Assembly: GCA_018830405.1 (NCBI GenBank)
Contig: JAHJSF010000040.1
Coordinates: 1 to 8,292, forward strand
Length of the DNA stretch: 8,292 nucleotides
From: Nitrospinota bacterium
GTDB lineage: Bacteria; Nitrospinota; Nitrospinia; UBA9942; JAHJSF01
Direction of reading: 5' to 3'
The notes below the pieces were generated by a model that ran no database searches, was not told the origin of the DNA, and saw only the letters and a program-made list of their open reading frames with translations. Positions 5,575 to 8,292 of this stretch are shown here, piece after piece; the first letter of the stretch is position 1; every line of letters begins with the position of its first letter. A program made the position numbers and the translations under genes.

Positions 5575-8094
5575 TCATTTCCATTCGACACCTATCTTTT
5601 TGATGCCTTTTATATTGTAGTGGCATTCTCCCCCGATTATCCCTTCTATCGCCTCATTCGGCTTAACCATGCTCTCCCCTATACGGAGGAGAAGGATATC
5701 GACATCCACCAATTTCTTATCTATTAGGGTGACATTCAACGAGCCTATCAGAGGGGCTACGTTGATCCTTTTCACCTTTCCTTTCTTTTTTCTCTCGATA
5801 AATATATCATCTTTAGAGGAATAATTTTCCACTATTTCTCTCAGCCGCTCGGGCGACTCAGTTTCTATCCGAATCAGAAACCTGACCCCGCCGATATCTT
5901 GCAGTATAGAACCGTATCCGCCGGTTAATAGATTCGCCTCCAATATCTTAATCCCCGCGGGGAGCGTCCCGTTAAGAGACCCCAGCAACTTTTCGGGGGA
6001 AACAAAATCGCCTATCTGAATATCAACATATTCACAAATACTCTCAACCCCTACCGGAAGGGCCAGCCCAAACGATATCTTCGGATGGGGATGGAAACCT
6101 TGCGAATGAGACACCGGAAGCCCACACCTTCTCAAGGCCCTGTAAAAGAGTCTTCCTAACTCAAGATGAGAGATATAGCGGCAATTATCCACCTTCTCAT
6201 ACTTAAGACGATAGGAGAATGAGACGACAGGGCTATGGCTTAATAGGGGGGTATCTACACAAACATCCTCGGTCTCTCCCCGTTTTAAGGTAGGGCAACT
6301 ATCCTTATCCATGATGCCGCAACCGGAACATTGGCCGTAACGGCAATCATCGGTAATTATCTCCCCCATCCCCTTCTCGTACTCAGACCTAAGATACTTG
6401 GCCGAAACCCCAGACTCTATATGACTCCAGGGGAGGATGGCATCCAATTCTATATCCCTCTCGGCATACCATTCAGGGGCAAGATTGGCTGCCTTAAAAG
6501 AGTCTTCCCATATTCGATAGTTAAACCTTTCCGACCAGCCGTCAAATGAACACCCTCTCTCGACTGCTTCGGCTAAGACCTTCCCCAGCCTTCGGTCGCC
6601 CCTGGCAAAGACCGCCTCCAAAAGGCTCATCGAGACATCGTGCCACTTCATATTCAGCCTTCTCCCCCTCAGCCTCTTCTGGAGAAGATTATGTATCTCT
6701 CTAAAATAATCCCTCTTTCTCTGTCCCACCCACTGAAATGGGGTATGGGCCTTGGGGACAAATGAAGATATGCTGACCGAGATAGTCTCTATCTTCTTTT
6801 CATCCCTTAGTATCCTATAACAGAGGTCGGCAATATTCTCTATCTCCTCGATGGTTTCGGTCGGGAGGCCAATCATAAAATAGAGTTTGAGGGAAATCCA
6901 GTCAGCCGCGGCTATATGTTTGACCGCCCCCAGGATATCCTCATCGGTAATCTTCTTATTGATAACCCTCCTCAATCGGGGAGAAGCAGCCTCAGGGGCA
7001 ATTGTAAACCCTGTCTTGCGCACCTTCTTAATCTCTTCCAATATCTCCCCCTTTATAGTGTCAGGACGGAGTGAGGGGAGGGATATAGAGGTCATATCAT
7101 TACTGTGGGAGGCCATAACATTGCAGAGTATCGGCATAATAGACGAGTTATCCCCAACACTCAAACTGCTTAGAGAAACCTCTTCGTAACCAGTATTTTT
7201 AATAGACTCATCAACAAGCCTAAGAACCTCTTTGGGGCTTCGCTCTCTGGCCGGGCGATAGATCATCCCCGCTTGACAGAAGCGGCACCCCTGAGTACAG
7301 CCTCTGTCTATCTCAACCGAAATCCGGTCATGAATCAGGGAGGCAAAGGGGACTACCTGAGAGGTCGGATAGGGGGCATCGTTCAGGTCTTTGACAAACC
7401 TCTTCCTTATCTTCTCATACCCCTTCTTAAGAGGTTTAATCGCCTTGATACCTCCATCGGCGTTATAGGAGATGTCGAAGAAGGAAGGGACATAGACACC
7501 CTCAATCTCGGCCAGGGTATCAAGCATTTCGGCCCGATTGGCCTTGTCACCCTTTAATCTCTTGTAGCCCTCAATAATCTCTCCGATTACCTCTTCCCCC
7601 TCCCCGATTACAAATATATCGAAGAAATCGGCCAGTGGTTCCGGATTATAGGCACAGGGGCCGCCACCAATAATAAGGGGATAGGTTTCGTCACGCTCGG
7701 AAGACCTGAGGGGAATTCCCCCCAGTTTAAGCATCTTCAGAATATTGGTATAGCTGAGTTCATACTGAAGGGTAAAACCGACAATATCAAACTCCCAGAG
7801 GGAGATTCTATTTTCAAGGCTGCGGAGCGGTTCGTTGGCTGCAATCAATTTTTCCTCAAAATCAAAGTCAGGGGAAAAGAAGCGTTCGGCCAAGGCATCT
7901 GGGCGTTCGTTGATTATGGAGTAGAGAACCTTAAGACCCAGATTGGACATCCCTATCTCGTAGAGATCGGGGAAGGCCAGGGCGACTTTAACCTCTGCCT
8001 GGGCAGGGTCTTTGACACAAGCATTGACCTCATCCCCAATATACCGCGACGGGTGCTGGACTTCACTGATTATTCTACTGTAAACATCTTGCAT
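5575..8094 (-). CDS. Radical SAM protein fused to DUF2344 domain (TIGR03960/TIGR03936 type)
   Basis: This 839-residue protein is full length for its family, whose function is not established to my knowledge. An N-terminal cobalamin-binding-like domain (about 35-180) includes GMSNLGLKVLYSI, FDIVGFTLQYELSY and IIGGGPCAYNPEPLADFFD; the classical DxHxxG cobalamin ligand motif is not seen. The radical SAM core follows, with the 4Fe-4S motif Cys266-x3-Cys270-x2-Cys273 in DRGCTQGCRFCQAG and a later FTIAPEAAS segment at 363-371. A cysteine cluster, Cys584, Cys589, Cys592 and Cys600, could hold a second metal centre. Residues from about 625 to 820 form the DUF2344 domain, with RYISHLELGRLFYRALRR and SHSQGFHPHPKISFG. 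Its tight link to rng suggests a role in RNA modification or processing, but that is only genomic-context inference. No clear Shine-Dalgarno sequence precedes the ATG. Confidence 0.9.
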   Translation of the reverse strand: MQDVYSRIISEVQHPSRYIGDEVNACVKDPAQAEVKVALAFPDLYEIGMSNLGLKVLYSIINERPDALAERFFSPDFDFEEKLIAANEPLRSLENRISLWEFDIVGFTLQYELSYTNILKMLKLGGIPLRSSERDETYPLIIGGGPCAYNPEPLADFFDIFVIGEGEEVIGEIIEGYKRLKGDKANRAEMLDTLAEIEGVYVPSFFDISYNADGGIKAIKPLKKGYEKIRKRFVKDLNDAPYPTSQVVPFASLIHDRISVEIDRGCTQGCRFCQAGMIYRPARERSPKEVLRLVDESIKNTGYEEVSLSSLSVGDNSSIMPILCNVMASHSNDMTSISLPSLRPDTIKGEILEEIKKVRKTGFTIAPEAASPRLRRVINKKITDEDILGAVKHIAAADWISLKLYFMIGLPTETIEEIENIADLCYRILRDEKKIETISVSISSFVPKAHTPFQWVGQRKRDYFREIHNLLQKRLRGRRLNMKWHDVSMSLLEAVFARGDRRLGKVLAEAVERGCSFDGWSERFNYRIWEDSFKAANLAPEWYAERDIELDAILPWSHIESGVSAKYLRSEYEKGMGEIITDDCRYGQCSGCGIMDKDSCPTLKRGETEDVCVDTPLLSHSPVVSFSYRLKYEKVDNCRYISHLELGRLFYRALRRCGLPVSHSQGFHPHPKISFGLALPVGVESICEYVDIQIGDFVSPEKLLGSLNGTLPAGIKILEANLLTGGYGSILQDIGGVRFLIRIETESPERLREIVENYSSKDDIFIERKKKGKVKRINVAPLIGSLNVTLIDKKLVDVDILLLRIGESMVKPNEAIEGIIGGECHYNIKGIKKIGVEWK

Positions 8095-8102
8095 TATAAA
8101 TT

Positions 8103-8126
8103 ATCTTTGGGTCTTCGTGTCTTAGT
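8103..8126 (-). repeat. Three imperfect tandem octamers in the radical SAM gene leader
   Basis: On the minus strand the units ACTAAGAC (8119-8126), ACGAAGAC (8111-8118) and CCAAAGAT (8103-8110) follow directly on one another, ending 8 nt before the start codon. If transcription starts near 8127, these octamers make up nearly the whole 5' untranslated leader. Confidence 0.6.
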
Positions 8127-8133
8127 GTGGGTC

Positions 8134-8161
8134 ATTTTATCCTATTCTCACTCTTTGGCAA
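8134..8161 (-). promoter_or_regulatory. Sigma70-type promoter of the radical SAM-rng operon
   Basis: On the minus strand TTGCCA (8156-8161, 5 of 6 to consensus) is followed after 16 nt by TAAAAT (8134-8139, 5 of 6). Transcription would start near 8127, some 33 nt before the start codon. The -35 hexamer is part of the repeat at 8149-8176. Confidence 0.5.
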
Positions 8162-8176
8162 TAACCTCCCCCTTTG
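8149..8176 (-). repeat. 28-nt repeat, copy upstream of the radical SAM gene
   Basis: Read on the minus strand this segment matches 3973-4000 of the plus strand at 26 of 28 positions. It overlaps the -35 region of the operon promoter. Confidence 0.7.
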
Positions 8177-8195
8177 GCCTATCCCTCCCTTTGGC
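8153..8195 (-). repeat. Short tandem array based on GCCAAAG
   Basis: On the minus strand GCCAAAG occurs at 8189-8195, 8172-8178 and 8153-8159, spaced 17 and 19 nt apart with purine-rich sequence between. The last two units include the 28-nt repeat, so that element may have arisen from such an array. Confidence 0.55.
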
Positions 8196-8252
8196 ACCCC
8201 CACCATAATCCTCCCCCCGCTGCGAGGCTGTATTGTAACCCTTTTTATCGTC

Positions 8253-8273
8253 ATTCCGCACTTGATGCGGAAT
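8253..8273. repeat. Dispersed GGATTCC palindromic repeat, copy 3
   Basis: ATTCCGCA (8253-8260), loop CTTGA and TGCGGAAT (8266-8273) form a perfect 8-bp hairpin. It is preceded by CGTC and followed by CCAG, the usual borders of this repeat type. It is in the opposite orientation to the copy at 3061-3088. Confidence 0.8.
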
Positions 8274-8292
8274 CCAGAAAGTCAATAAAATC

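Noticed and set aside
5562-5591. N-terminal extension of the RNase G frame
   Set aside because: The strong GGGGGAAAG ribosome binding site lies just before 5561, and the MSLEIIVNAN start is typical of the family.
8153-8195. CRISPR-like array of GCCAAAG units
   Set aside because: The units are only 7 nt with spacers of about 10-12 nt of similar sequence, far too short for CRISPR repeats and spacers.

Overview
The window holds seven genes, all on the minus strand, in three blocks separated by two repeat-filled spacers. GC content looks moderate. The gene families (GDP-fucose synthesis, an EPS-type MarR regulator, an RNase G linked to a radical SAM protein, a BrnT/antitoxin pair) and the many palindromic repeats fit the genome of a Gram-negative-type environmental bacterium. 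Nitrospirota, Desulfobacterota or Omnitrophota-like lineages would all be compatible. Nothing in the sequence fixes the taxon, so this is inference.

Block 1 (8161 down to 4032) is a two-gene operon. A radical SAM protein fused to a DUF2344 domain is followed, 13 nt after its stop, by ribonuclease G. A good sigma70-like promoter lies at 8134-8161, and its -35 box sits inside a repeat. A closely related repeat copy, inverted, lies just downstream of the RNase G stop codon.

Block 2 (4031 to 2830) is a repeat-rich spacer around a small toxin-antitoxin operon: BrnT-type toxin at 3446-3688 and antitoxin at 3232-3459, overlapping by 14 nt. It has its own promoter at 3718-3744. Two direct copies of a repeat unit bracket it, and a short IS30-like transposase remnant on the opposite strand abuts it. 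Several other repeat families lie in these spacers.

Block 3 (2829 to 142) concerns surface polysaccharide. A two-domain winged-helix regulator is followed by gmd and fcl. The two enzymes convert GDP-mannose to GDP-L-fucose: Gmd makes GDP-4-keto-6-deoxymannose, and Fcl epimerises and reduces it. The fcl start overlaps the gmd stop, so translation is probably coupled. The regulator joins an EPS-type MarR N-terminal domain to a small Rossmann-like domain that might sense a ligand. An imperfect palindrome between its stop and gmd is a candidate operator.

I found no tRNA, rRNA, CRISPR array or complete mobile element. The least explained parts are the regulator's C-terminal domain, the short N-terminus of the BrnT-like toxin, the repeat-bounded toxin-antitoxin cassette and the repeat that supplies promoter sequence to the radical SAM operon. 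No wholly new system can be claimed from the sequence alone.
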